Assembly (NCBI GenBank): GCA_902801515.1
Contig: CADCII010000008.1
Span: 37,792 to 101,791 of the forward strand
Length of the DNA stretch: 64,000 nucleotides
Reading direction: 5' to 3'
Source: an uncultured Lachnospiraceae bacterium
GTDB taxonomy: Bacteria > Bacillota > Clostridia > Lachnospirales > Lachnospiraceae
Shown: piece by piece, positions 1 through 8,293 of the stretch
Layout: every line of letters starts with the position of its first letter
How positions within the stretch are numbered: position 1 is the stretch's first letter
Made by a program: the position numbers and the translations under genes
Notes under the pieces: generated by a model
The model's database searches: none
What the model was told of the DNA's origin: nothing
Seen by the model: only the letters and a program-made list of their open reading frames with translations

Positions 1-1
1 C

Positions 2-460
2 GAAGATCTGCTGGGTCACAAGAGTGATCTGTGCCCGAAGATCTGGGATTTCACGACTCAGGCGGACAAGAACTCCATGATCAACACACCTCCGACCTAT
101 CCGATCTATGTCTGCAATCTGGTGCTGAACTGGATCCTGAATGATATAGGCGGTCTGGAGAACATGAAGAAGCGCAATCAGGAAAAGGCGGCTATGCTGT
201 ATGATTATCTGGATTCCACGGACTTCTACAAGGCTGCGGTCCAGAAGGACAGCCGCTCCATGATGAATGTCACATTCCGCACCGGCGATGACGAACTGGA
301 TAAGAAGTTTGTCGCAGAATCCGTGGAACATGGATTCAGCAACCTGAAAGGACACCGTCTTGTAGGCGGCATGAGAGCTTCCATCTACAACGGCATGCCG
401 AAGGAAGGCGTTGAGGCACTGATTGACTTCATGAAGGAATTCGAGAAAGCAAACAGATAA
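2..460 (+). CDS. serC: Phosphoserine aminotransferase, C-terminal part (5' end outside window)
   Basis: The reading frame is open from the first bases, so only the last 152 residues are present. SerC is the PLP enzyme that transaminates 3-phosphohydroxypyruvate with glutamate to give O-phosphoserine in serine biosynthesis. The recognisable family blocks are the NTPPTYPIY segment just after the expected PLP-lysine region, MNVTFR, and the C-terminal GHRLVGGMRASIYNGMP block followed by GVEALIDFMKEFE. A hairpin terminator follows the stop. The neighbouring DUF1015 gene is commonly found with serC/serA in Clostridia (recalled, not searched). Catalytic lysine and N-terminal half are not visible. 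Confidence 0.95.
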   Translation, partial: EDLLGHKSDLCPKIWDFTTQADKNSMINTPPTYPIYVCNLVLNWILNDIGGLENMKKRNQEKAAMLYDYLDSTDFYKAAVQKDSRSMMNVTFRTGDDELDKKFVAESVEHGFSNLKGHRLVGGMRASIYNGMPKEGVEALIDFMKEFEKANR

Positions 461-475
461 TAACAGCTTTCAGAA

Positions 476-504
476 GCTCCGCACCCTTGCGGTGCGGGGC
501 TTTA
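476..504 (+). terminator. Intrinsic terminator after serC
   Basis: A 10-bp GC-rich stem (GCTCCGCACC pairing with GGTGCGGGGC, one G-U) with a short loop is followed by TTTATGTTTA. It separates serC from the DUF1015 gene, whose ribosome binding site lies immediately downstream, so read-through may still feed the next genes. Confidence 0.75.
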
Positions 505-528
505 TGTTTATTTACGAAGGAGCTTGAT

Positions 529-1833
529 ATGGCATACAGCTGGAAAGAACTGGGACTGAAGATCCCTAACATTATGCTTCCAAAGGACGGCACCGACTAT
601 GAAAAATGGTCTATCGTTGCCTGCGACCAGTATACTTCCGATCCGGAGTACTGGAAAAAAGCAGATGAGCTTGTCGGCGAATCACCGTCCACCCTTCGGC
701 TGATGCTGCCGGAGTATTACCTTGGAAAACCTGATGAGGAAGAACGCATCCAGAAGATCCGCAAGGCCATGATTGACTATGTGGATCAGGGCATCCTTAA
801 GACGCTTCCCGCAGGATGCATCGTTGTGAGGAGAAGTGCAGAGGGGAGAAGCAGGCTGGGTCTTGTGATCAGTGTCGATCTGGATGCATTTGATTATAAT
901 GTCGGAGCAACCTCTCTGATCCGCTCAACAGAGAAAACGATCGTAGAGCGTATCCCGCCGAGACTCAAGATCAGGAAGGGTGCGCCGATGGAGCTTCCGC
1001 ATATCCTGATCCTGATCGATGACCCTGACCGCACTGTGATCGAGCCGCTTGAAAAAGCGGACGGCGCACAGGTTGTCTATGACACAGACCTGATGCTTGG
1101 CGGCGGACACATCACCGGTATTTTTGTTCCGGAGGATAAAATGAAAGGCGCTCTCGAGGCCATGTCCGCTTTATTTGACAAGGCCGAGGAACACTATGGC
1201 AAAGGCAAGGCAATGCTCATGGCAATGGGAGACGGCAATCATTCCCTTGCAACGGCCAAAGCAAACTGGGAAGAGATCAAGAAAGGACTCAGTGAGGAAG
1301 AACGGGAAGACCATCCCGCCAGATATGCACTGTGCGAGCTTGAAAATGTTCACGACGAGGGTATCGTCTTTGAGCCGATCCACCGTGTAATGTTCGCGGA
1401 AGACAAAGGAGACGGTGAGCAGATTCTTGCCCAGACAGTGGAGCTTCTGAAAGAGCAGAACGGTGACGCGTGCCTGGCAGCTGCAGGAACTGCTGCAGGA
1501 AAAGACCAGTATGCGATCCCTGTGATCGCCGGCGGCAAAGAGCAGGTGCTTGTGATCGATCATCCTTCATCCGGCCTTGAGGTCGGAGCGCTCCAGAACG
1601 CTCTTGATGTCCTCGTCAATGAAAAGGGATACAAGATCGACTATATCCACGGAAGCGACGCTGTCAGGTCACTTGCGGCAGATCCGAAGAATGCAGGTTT
1701 CCTTCTGCCTCCGATGGACAAGTTCCGTCTGTTCCCCGCAGTCGCGTCTGACGGAGCCCTTCCGAGAAAGACGTTCTCGATGGGTGAAGCGGTTGAGAAG
1801 CGTTATTACATCGAAGCGAGGAGTCTTGTATGA
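529..1833 (+). CDS. DUF1015 family protein, possible SerK-like kinase
   Basis: The protein has 434 residues from the ATG at 529, which sits 6 nt after GAAGGAG; an in-frame upstream ATG at 487 falls inside the serC terminator and is unlikely. Family assignment rests on overall recognition of the DUF1015 pattern (MLPKDGTDYEKWSIVACDQYTSDPEYW near the N-terminus, in pieces) and a G-D-G-N-H-S motif near residue 235, where most family members carry DGHHR. That motif resembles the one in ParB/SerK-type nucleotide-dependent kinases, which suggests a serine- or phosphoserine-related activity given the serC neighbour. This is inference; function is unproven. The stop codon overlaps the start of dpaL by 4 nt (ATGA), so the two are translationally coupled. 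Confidence 0.8.
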   Translation: MAYSWKELGLKIPNIMLPKDGTDYEKWSIVACDQYTSDPEYWKKADELVGESPSTLRLMLPEYYLGKPDEEERIQKIRKAMIDYVDQGILKTLPAGCIVVRRSAEGRSRLGLVISVDLDAFDYNVGATSLIRSTEKTIVERIPPRLKIRKGAPMELPHILILIDDPDRTVIEPLEKADGAQVVYDTDLMLGGGHITGIFVPEDKMKGALEAMSALFDKAEEHYGKGKAMLMAMGDGNHSLATAKANWEEIKKGLSEEEREDHPARYALCELENVHDEGIVFEPIHRVMFAEDKGDGEQILAQTVELLKEQNGDACLAAAGTAAGKDQYAIPVIAGGKEQVLVIDHPSSGLEVGALQNALDVLVNEKGYKIDYIHGSDAVRSLAADPKNAGFLLPPMDKFRLFPAVASDGALPRKTFSMGEAVEKRYYIEARSLV

Positions 1834-3032
1834 AAACGATCAATCTGAAATATATAGCCAATCATCTTCCGAAGACGGATGACCCCTATCTTCATCTTAT
1901 GTCAAAAGAAGAGGTGACCATCGCAAGGAACTTCCACAGAAGTTTCCCGCAGTACAAAGAGACTCCGCTCCAGGACCTGAAGAAGATGGCAGAGTATCTC
2001 GGAGTCGGACGGATCTGTGTGAAGGATGAATCCTGGAGATACGGCCTGAATTCCTTCAAGGTACTTGGAGGCGCTTATTCCATCGCGAAATACCTGGCCA
2101 AGGAAATGGGAAGAGACATCAAGGATCTGCCCTATTCAGTCCTGAAGTCTGAGGAATTCCGCAAAGAACTCGGAAGCGCCACATTTATCTCCGCAACCGA
2201 CGGCAATCACGGACGCGGAGTCGCGTGGACTGCGAGAGAGCTCGGACAGCGCTGCATCATCCTGATGCCGAAGGGGACCAGCCAGTCCAGATTCGACAAT
2301 ATCAAGGCACTGGGCGCGGAAGTTACGATCGAAGACCTGAACTACGATGAGTGCGTTCGCAAGGCGTCCACGCTGGCTGATCAGTATGAGCACGGTGTGA
2401 TCGTACAGGATACCTCCTGGGAAGGTTATGAGGATATCCCGCTGTGGATCATGCAGGGCTATGCTGTCATGGCTGATGAGGCTGCCGAACAGTACGGTGA
2501 GCGCCCGACCCATGTATTCGTACAGGCAGGCGTCGGAGCGATGGCAGGATCCGCAGTCGGGTATTTCGCCTCTCTGTATCCGGACAATCCGCCGAAGATG
2601 ATCGTCGTTGAGCCGAACAAGGCAGACTGCATGTTCCGCGGAGCCCAGCGAGGAGACGGAGAGAAGGTCGTCGTTACCGGAGATATGGACTCTATTATGG
2701 CAGGTCTTGCCTGCGGAGAACCCTGCGAGCTTGGCTGGGATCTGTTCAAGAACCATGCAACCGGATTCGTATCGGCAGACGACCTGATGACCTGCAGAGG
2801 CATGCGTATGCTTGCGGCGAACTTCAAGGAAGATCCGCACATCGTATCAGGTGAATCAGGTGCCGCAACCTTCGGCGCATTTGCATCGATCATGCTTGAG
2901 GATTCCCTGAAGGATGTCAGGGATGAACTGGAACTCGGACCGGATTCCAAAGTCCTGTTCTTCTCCACAGAGGGAGATACCGATCCCGTGCGCTGGAAGA
3001 ACATCATCTGGGAAGGCGTCGATTACCGCTGA
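1830..3032 (+). CDS. dpaL: Diaminopropionate ammonia-lyase
   Basis: The 400-residue product matches the usual length of this fold-type II PLP enzyme, which converts 2,3-diaminopropionate to pyruvate and two ammonia and is known to act weakly on serine. Lys77 in NSFKVLGG is the expected PLP Schiff-base lysine, and SATDGNHGRG (Asp124) contains the conserved acid known from the E. coli enzyme. A later glycine-rich VQAGVGAMAGSAVG segment fits phosphate binding of PLP. It overlaps the preceding DUF1015 gene by 4 nt, implying an operon. In Enterobacteria this gene lives in a purine-catabolism island; here the serC/DUF1015 context suggests amino-acid turnover instead. Confidence 0.92.
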   Translation: MKTINLKYIANHLPKTDDPYLHLMSKEEVTIARNFHRSFPQYKETPLQDLKKMAEYLGVGRICVKDESWRYGLNSFKVLGGAYSIAKYLAKEMGRDIKDLPYSVLKSEEFRKELGSATFISATDGNHGRGVAWTARELGQRCIILMPKGTSQSRFDNIKALGAEVTIEDLNYDECVRKASTLADQYEHGVIVQDTSWEGYEDIPLWIMQGYAVMADEAAEQYGERPTHVFVQAGVGAMAGSAVGYFASLYPDNPPKMIVVEPNKADCMFRGAQRGDGEKVVVTGDMDSIMAGLACGEPCELGWDLFKNHATGFVSADDLMTCRGMRMLAANFKEDPHIVSGESGAATFGAFASIMLEDSLKDVRDELELGPDSKVLFFSTEGDTDPVRWKNIIWEGVDYR

Positions 3033-3063
3033 ATAATCAGTACCGGTTATCGTTCAGTGACGG

Positions 3064-3093
3064 TTGACACCGGATGCAGCATTGTTGTAAAAT
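3064..3093 (+). promoter_or_regulatory. Promoter for the pheST T-box transcript
   Basis: TTGACA (3064-3069), an 18-bp spacer and TAAAAT (3088-3093) form a near-consensus vegetative promoter. Predicted transcription start is close to 3100, just upstream of the T-box stem I. Confidence 0.7.
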
Positions 3094-3099
3094 CAGCGA

Positions 3100-3390
3100 T
3101 GGCTGTGAACGTGTGTAAGTAGTCGGAAGAAAACCTTAGCAGAGAGCTGTCCCGAGGCTGTGAGGACGGCAGAAGATCTTCAGATGAATTTCAGCACCGG
3201 AGCCTTTCGTGAAAACACCTGGAATACGGTGTCCGCCAGACAGGGCGGATGTCGTCGTTGATGATTAAGCGGATGCAGACTGCCGGCATACTGGCAGGCC
3301 GAGTGCAAGTCAACATGGCTTGAAATTGGGTGGTACCGCGGATTTGTAGAAACAGACCCGTCCCATGATATGTGGGATGGGTCTTATTTT
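3100..3390 (+). promoter_or_regulatory. T-box leader, probably phenylalanine specific
   Basis: The hallmark T-box bulge sequence AATTGGGTGGTACCGCGG lies at 3324-3341 and is followed by a strong terminator hairpin at 3354-3380 (AGACCCGTCCCA pairing with TGGGATGGGTCT) ending in TTATTTTA. Upstream is a long stem I region with an AGTAG motif near 3118. A TTC at 3190-3192, in the context GAATTTCAGC on the 3' side of stem I, is the candidate specifier codon, which fits the downstream pheS-pheT. Uncharged tRNA-Phe would stabilise the antiterminator and allow read-through. The leader class is certain from the sequence; the specifier position is inferred. Confidence 0.92.
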
Positions 3391-3422
3391 ATTTCAGAAA
3401 AAAGGAAAGAGGAAAAGTAACT

Positions 3423-4466
3423 ATGGCAAATCTGGAAGAACTCAGAGGAAAGATTGCAGCCATCCGGGAAGAGATCCGCAAAGAAACTGCGAATCTGCAG
3501 GATTCCAAGGCAGTCTATGAGCTTAAGAAGAGTTTCCTGGATAAGAGCGGCAGGATCGGACAGCTCATGAGATACATGAAGGATGTCGATCCTTCTCAGA
3601 GAGCGGAATTCGGCAAAAATGTCAACGCACTCAAGGACTGGGCGCTTGAACATTTCAATTCCATGGATGAGGAAATGCGGCGCAGGGAAGTGCAGGCGCA
3701 GTATGAGCGTGAGAAGATCGATATAACCATGCCGTCTCACAGACGCACAGCCGGCAATCTTCATCCGGTCACTCAGGTCAGGAACCAGCTGATCGACATT
3801 TTCTCCGGTATGGGATTTGAGATCTTTGAGGGAACTGAAGTTGAGAATGATTATTACAACTTCACGGCACTGAACACGCCCAAGGATCATCCGGCAAGAG
3901 ACATGCAGGATACCTTCTATCTGTCTCCGGATTTTGTTCTGCGCACGCAGACTTCGGCGGCACAGATCCATGTCATGGAAAATGAGAAACCCCCGATCAA
4001 GATCCTGAGCCCGGGCAAGGTCTTCCGCTCAGACGATGACGCGACCCACAGCCCGATGTTCTCCCAGATGGAAGGTCTGGTAGTGGATAAGGGGATCACC
4101 CTCGGAGACCTGCAGGGAATGCTTGACGTATTCGTCAAGAAGGTATTCGGCGACGAGACACGCACCCGCCTTCGTCCTTCATTCTTCCCGTTCACGGAGC
4201 CTTCGGTCGAAGTTGATGTAAGCTGCTTCGAGTGCGGCGGCAAAGGATGCAATTTCTGCAAGCATACCGGATGGATCGAGATCCTGGGAGCAGGTATCGT
4301 CAACAGGAAAGTCCTGGAGAACTGCGGTGTTGATCCTGATGTATATTCAGGTCTAGCGTTCGGTATCGGTATCGAGCGTGTCGCCATGCTGAAGTACGGT
4401 ATCAACAACATCAAGCAGCTGTTCGAATCAGATCTCAGAGTGCTTGAGCAGATCAATGACAAATAA
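3423..4466 (+). CDS. pheS: Phenylalanyl-tRNA synthetase alpha subunit
   Basis: The protein has 347 residues from the ATG at 3423, preceded by GAGGAAAAG; an in-frame ATG at 3372 lies inside the terminator hairpin of the leader and is not credible. An N-terminal coiled coil (about residues 1-105) precedes the class II catalytic core. The [13 protein letters not shown] block and the [12 protein letters not shown] and [11 protein letters not shown] (motif 3) segments are diagnostic. A four-cysteine cluster ([12 protein letters not shown]) near residue 265 is typical of clostridial PheS. With PheT it forms the alpha2-beta2 enzyme that charges tRNA-Phe. Expression is controlled by the T-box leader. 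Confidence 0.97.
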   Translation: MANLEELRGKIAAIREEIRKETANLQDSKAVYELKKSFLDKSGRIGQLMRYMKDVDPSQRAEFGKNVNALKDWALEHFNSMDEEMRRREVQAQYEREKIDITMPSHRRTAGNLHPVTQVRNQLIDIFSGMGFEIFEGTEVENDYYNFTALNTPKDHPARDMQDTFYLSPDFVLRTQTSAAQIHVMENEKPPIKILSPGKVFRSDDDATHSPMFSQMEGLVVDKGITLGDLQGMLDVFVKKVFGDETRTRLRPSFFPFTEPSVEVDVSCFECGGKGCNFCKHTGWIEILGAGIVNRKVLENCGVDPDVYSGLAFGIGIERVAMLKYGINNIKQLFESDLRVLEQINDK

Positions 4467-4489
4467 TACGTCAGGGGAGGATTGAAAAT

Positions 4490-6910
4490 ATGATAGCACC
4501 ACTCAGCTGGCTGAAAGAATATGTAGATATAGATGTAACGCCCCAGGAACTGCAGGATAAACTGTTTTCCTGCGGATTTGAGGTCGAGGAACTGCACCAG
4601 GTAGGTGAAGATATCTCGGGCGTTGTTGTTGGTCTTGTAGAGACCTGTGAAGCGATCCCGGATACGCACCTGCATCTTACCACCGTCAACGCGGGTGAAC
4701 ATGGTACGTTCCAGGTATGCTGCGGCGCTGATAATGTCGCTGCAGGCAAAAAGTTCCCGCTTGCACTGGTCGGGGCGACTGTATACGCGACTGCCAGGGA
4801 TCATGTGACCGTCGAAGGCGTCATGACCATTAAAAAGGGCAAGCTTCGCGGATATGAGTCATTCGGTATGCTCTGCTCAGGCACTGAACTGGGTGTCAAC
4901 GAGGATATGTTCGAAGGCGCCGGATACAACGGACTTCTGGAACTTCCCGACGACGCTCCGGTCGGAGCGGATGTCAAGCCGATCCTCGGACTGGATGACT
5001 GGCTCTTTGATATCGCCATCACAGCGAACCGTCCGGACTGCCAGAGCATCTTCGGCATTGCCCGTGAAGTTGCCGCGGTTCTTGGTAAGGAACTGAAGGA
5101 ACCGGCGCTGGATTATCATCCGACAGATGTCGAGAAGGAAGGCTTCACCGTTGAGGTGGAAGCTCCCGATCTGTGCCCGCGCTATATCGGCCACTATGTC
5201 TATGATGTAAAGATCGGACCTTCCCCCAGATGGATGCGCAGAAGACTTGCTCTGGTCGGAATGAATTCCATTTCCAACATCGTGGATATCACCAACTATA
5301 TCCTGATGGAACTGGGTCAGCCGATGCACGCATTTGACGAGGATTTCATCCGTGAAGGAAGGATCCTCGTACGCCGGGCTCACAAAGATGAGGTGATCAC
5401 AACTCTTGATGAGCTGGATTACAAAATGAATGAGAATACCCTTTGCATCTGTGACGGTGTCGGTCCTGTGGCGCTTGCAGGCGTTATGGGCGGCCTGAAT
5501 TCCGAGATCCGTGATACCACGAAGGCTGTTCTGTTTGAGGCTGCAAAGTTCGCACGTGACAACATCCGCCATACCAGCCGCGCCCTCGGCAAGAGAACAG
5601 ACGCCAGCGCCAGATATGAGAAGGGCACCGATGAGTACACTACAGTCATGGCAATGAAGAGAGCCCTTCACCTGATCGAAGAGCTTGGCTGCGGCAAGGT
5701 TTCAAAGACCCACTGTGACTGCAATACCGGCAACTCAGTAGAGCCCGCCGAGATGAAAGTTTCTGTGGAGAAAGTGAACAGCGTCCTCGGAATCACTGTA
5801 CCCGATGAGGATATCGTTCGCATCATGAAGAACCTGCAGTTTGATCCTTCGATCAATGGCGATGAACTGACACTGCATGTACCGGCTTACCGTACGGATA
5901 TCGAGAATTATCCGGATATCTCTGAAGAAGTGATCAGGATGTACGGTTATGAGCATATCCAGCCGACACTTCTCAAGAGCGCCAGCGTTACGGCAGGCGG
6001 GCTTACGGTAAGGCAGAGAGGGGAAATGAGCCTGAAGAAGCGTCTGTGCGCAGAGGGTCTGTATGAGGCGATGCATTATTCCTTCTTCAGCCCGGCTGAC
6101 CTTGACCTTCTGATGCTTGATCAGGATGATCCGCTCAGACAGGCAGTGCGTCTGATCAATCCGATCAATGAAGATCTGTCCATCATGCGCACAACACTGG
6201 CTGCGTCCATGCTGCATGCCATCGAGCGCAACCAGAAAAACAACAACCTGTCCGGAAGACTCTTTGAAGTCGCGAACCGGTTCATTCCGAAGAGCCTGCC
6301 TCTGACAGATTATCCGGACGAGCTGAGTACTCTGTGCGTCGGTATCTGGGGAATGCAGGAAGACTTCTTCTCCCTCAAGGGAATTGCAGATGTGATTGCA
6401 GAGCACCTGCACGTGACATTTACCTATGAAAGGGCACAGAAGCCTTTCCTCCATCCTTATCAGAGTGCGGAGATCTTCTGCGAGGGTGAGAAAGTGGGTT
6501 ATCTGGGAACAGGCTGCTTTGAAGTGATCAGGGATCTGAACCTCAGATTCAGACCCTATATCATGGAACTGGATCTCAGCCTGCTCGAAAAGTATTATTC
6601 AAAAGCGCCCAGATTTACGCCGATCCCGAAATATGCGGTCGAGAAGAGAGATCTTGCCCTTGTAATGGATAAGGACGTCACCTGCGGCCAGGTTGAAGAA
6701 GTGATCCGCGATGCCTGCAAAAAGGTTACCGGTACGTACCTCTTTGACGTATACGAGGGTTCCCAGATCCCGGCTGACAAAAAGTCCATGGCGTTCACAG
6801 TCACCTTCACTCCGGATGAAGAAGAGTTTACAACGGAGATGGTTGACGGTTACGTCCATAAGATCCTTAAGAACCTGAAGAAATCTCTTGATATTGAAAT
6901 GAGAGTGTGA
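4490..6910 (+). CDS. pheT: Phenylalanyl-tRNA synthetase beta subunit
   Basis: At 806 residues the product is full length for PheT. The domain order is visible: an N-terminal segment starting IAPLSWLKEYVDI, the EMAP-like tRNA-binding OB fold (about 40-150, including VCCGADNV), the B3/B4 editing region (about 210-390), the B5 region, the catalytic-like core and the C-terminal ferredoxin-fold anticodon-binding domain (about 710-806, beginning near KYAVEKRDLALV). It begins 23 nt after pheS with a GGGGAGG-type ribosome binding site, so the two are cotranscribed. The downstream gene is an independently transcribed RNA. Confidence 0.97.
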   Translation: MIAPLSWLKEYVDIDVTPQELQDKLFSCGFEVEELHQVGEDISGVVVGLVETCEAIPDTHLHLTTVNAGEHGTFQVCCGADNVAAGKKFPLALVGATVYATARDHVTVEGVMTIKKGKLRGYESFGMLCSGTELGVNEDMFEGAGYNGLLELPDDAPVGADVKPILGLDDWLFDIAITANRPDCQSIFGIAREVAAVLGKELKEPALDYHPTDVEKEGFTVEVEAPDLCPRYIGHYVYDVKIGPSPRWMRRRLALVGMNSISNIVDITNYILMELGQPMHAFDEDFIREGRILVRRAHKDEVITTLDELDYKMNENTLCICDGVGPVALAGVMGGLNSEIRDTTKAVLFEAAKFARDNIRHTSRALGKRTDASARYEKGTDEYTTVMAMKRALHLIEELGCGKVSKTHCDCNTGNSVEPAEMKVSVEKVNSVLGITVPDEDIVRIMKNLQFDPSINGDELTLHVPAYRTDIENYPDISEEVIRMYGYEHIQPTLLKSASVTAGGLTVRQRGEMSLKKRLCAEGLYEAMHYSFFSPADLDLLMLDQDDPLRQAVRLINPINEDLSIMRTTLAASMLHAIERNQKNNNLSGRLFEVANRFIPKSLPLTDYPDELSTLCVGIWGMQEDFFSLKGIADVIAEHLHVTFTYERAQKPFLHPYQSAEIFCEGEKVGYLGTGCFEVIRDLNLRFRPYIMELDLSLLEKYYSKAPRFTPIPKYAVEKRDLALVMDKDVTCGQVEEVIRDACKKVTGTYLFDVYEGSQIPADKKSMAFTVTFTPDEEEFTTEMVDGYVHKILKNLKKSLDIEMRV

Positions 6911-6940
6911 CGTGCTCTCAGTGCCGATGCATTTTTGATG

Positions 6941-6969
6941 TTGACTTAGAGCCCTTGTAATGGCATAAT
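6941..6969 (+). promoter_or_regulatory. Promoter of the probable 6S RNA
   Basis: TTGACT (6941-6946), 17 bp, CATAAT (6964-6969). It starts 31 nt after the pheT stop and drives no open reading frame, which supports an independent small-RNA gene beginning near 6976. Confidence 0.65.
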
Positions 6970-6975
6970 AAACTT

Positions 6976-7186
6976 GTCTTAACAAGATAACATTACCTGG
7001 GGTGCTCGACAGTTCTGTTTATTTTTGAACCTACATCGACTTGAACGGGTTTCCTATATCTCTGTGAACAATGTCAGGCCGTCCTCGAACGGAAGACAGC
7101 GGCGCAGTTGCGGTTACCCACCTGGCTTTTAGCTAGGAGTCAAAAGGCGGAGCACCGGCACTCTGGGCTGTGTATAGCAATTCCAG
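6976..7186 (+). ncRNA. ssrS: Probable 6S RNA
   Basis: A 330-bp gene-free interval contains a promoter, about 210 nt of sequence with no credible reading frame and a strong terminator. The segment CCTGGGGTGCTCG near 6995 resembles the conserved 5' closing stem of 6S RNA, and GGTGCTC pairs perfectly with GAGCACC near 7150. CCGTCCTCGAACGG in the middle resembles the conserved CCGUCC block, and CCTGGCTTTTAGCTAGG forms a local hairpin. 6S RNA sequesters the housekeeping RNA polymerase holoenzyme in stationary phase. No tmRNA tag, RNase P or SRP consensus was seen. Class assignment is from memory of the family; a covariance-model search would settle it. Confidence 0.6.
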
Positions 7187-7214
7187 AAAGAGGACATCCG
7201 GATATGTCCTCTTT
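7187..7214 (+). terminator. Intrinsic terminator of the 6S-like RNA
   Basis: A perfect 11-bp stem, AAAGAGGACAT (7187-7197) with ATGTCCTCTTT (7204-7214), has a 6-nt loop. The run of Ts on the 3' arm is short, but the stem marks the 3' end of the non-coding gene, 30 nt before queA. Confidence 0.75.
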
Positions 7215-7243
7215 CATTGTGTGTTTAAGAAGATTGACAGATT

Positions 7244-8275
7244 ATGAAAACATCAGATTTTTATTATGAACTGCCCAAAGAACTGATCGCGCAGGATCCG
7301 CTGGAGGACAGAGCCTCATCAAGACTCATGTGTCTGTCCAGGCAGACCGGAGAGGTGGAGCATCATACATTTCGTGACATTCTTCAGTTTCTGGACCCCG
7401 GCGACACTCTTGTAATAAACAATACAAAGGTCATTCCCGCCCGTCTGATCGGAGAAAAGGAAGGGACCGGAGGCGCCGTTGAGGTCCTGCTTCTGAACCG
7501 TGTCAAGGGCATGGAATCAACCTGGGAGACGCTGGTGCGTCCAGGAAAAAAATGCCGTCCCGGAGCAAGAATCGTATTTGGCGGCGGCCTTCTCACTGCA
7601 GAAGTGACAGATGTGGTGGAAGACGGCAACCGATATGTGAAGTTCACCTATGACGGTGTATTTGAGGGGATCCTGGACCGCCTTGGCGAGATGCCTCTTC
7701 CCCCGTATATCACACATAAGCTTCAGGACCGCACACGATACAATACAGTGTACGCAAAACTGGACGGATCCGCCGCTGCGCCCACAGCGGGACTTCATTT
7801 TACAAATGAACTTCTGGAAGAGATACGCAGCAAAGGCGTGAATATCGCTGAGCTTACACTGCATGTGGGTCTTGGTACCTTCCGCCCCGTCAAGGTGGAT
7901 GATGTAGAAACACATCATATGCACACGGAGCACTGCATGATCACTGAGCAGACAGCTAAACTGATCAATGATACGCATGCTTCCGGCCACAGAGTCATCG
8001 CAGTCGGAACCACCAGCTGCAGGACGCTTGAATCTATGGCGAATGAGGATGGAACGGTCAGGAGCGGAGAGATGGATACATCCATCTTCATTTATCCCGG
8101 TTACCGGTTTAAAGTTATGGATGCACTGATCACCAATTTCCATCTGCCTGAATCTACCCTCGTTATGCTGGTTTCGGCGTTCGCGGGCAAAGATCATATT
8201 ATGGCAGCCTATGAAGAAGCAGTGAAAGAGCGTTACCGTTTCTTCTCGTTCGGAGATGCGATGTACATTTTTTAA
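7244..8275 (+). CDS. queA: S-adenosylmethionine:tRNA ribosyltransferase-isomerase
   Basis: The 343-residue product is full length for QueA, which transfers and rearranges the ribosyl group of SAM onto preQ1 at the wobble base of GUN-anticodon tRNAs, giving epoxyqueuosine. Family blocks include [22 protein letters not shown] (in pieces) at the N-terminus, [22 protein letters not shown] near residue 185, THHMHTEHC near 225, [11 protein letters not shown] and [19 protein letters not shown] near the C-terminus. The GH13 gene follows after only 18 nt. QueH, the enzyme for the next queuosine step, is encoded 2.1 kb downstream on the same strand. Confidence 0.97.
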   Translation: MKTSDFYYELPKELIAQDPLEDRASSRLMCLSRQTGEVEHHTFRDILQFLDPGDTLVINNTKVIPARLIGEKEGTGGAVEVLLLNRVKGMESTWETLVRPGKKCRPGARIVFGGGLLTAEVTDVVEDGNRYVKFTYDGVFEGILDRLGEMPLPPYITHKLQDRTRYNTVYAKLDGSAAAPTAGLHFTNELLEEIRSKGVNIAELTLHVGLGTFRPVKVDDVETHHMHTEHCMITEQTAKLINDTHASGHRVIAVGTTSCRTLESMANEDGTVRSGEMDTSIFIYPGYRFKVMDALITNFHLPESTLVMLVSAFAGKDHIMAAYEEAVKERYRFFSFGDAMYIF

Positions 8276-8293
8276 ATGAAAGGAGCAGATTCT

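Noticed and set aside
6976-7186. tmRNA, RNase P RNA or SRP RNA
   Set aside because: No tag reading frame or tRNA-like end, no RNase P core consensus and no SRP Alu/GGAA tetraloop signature were seen.
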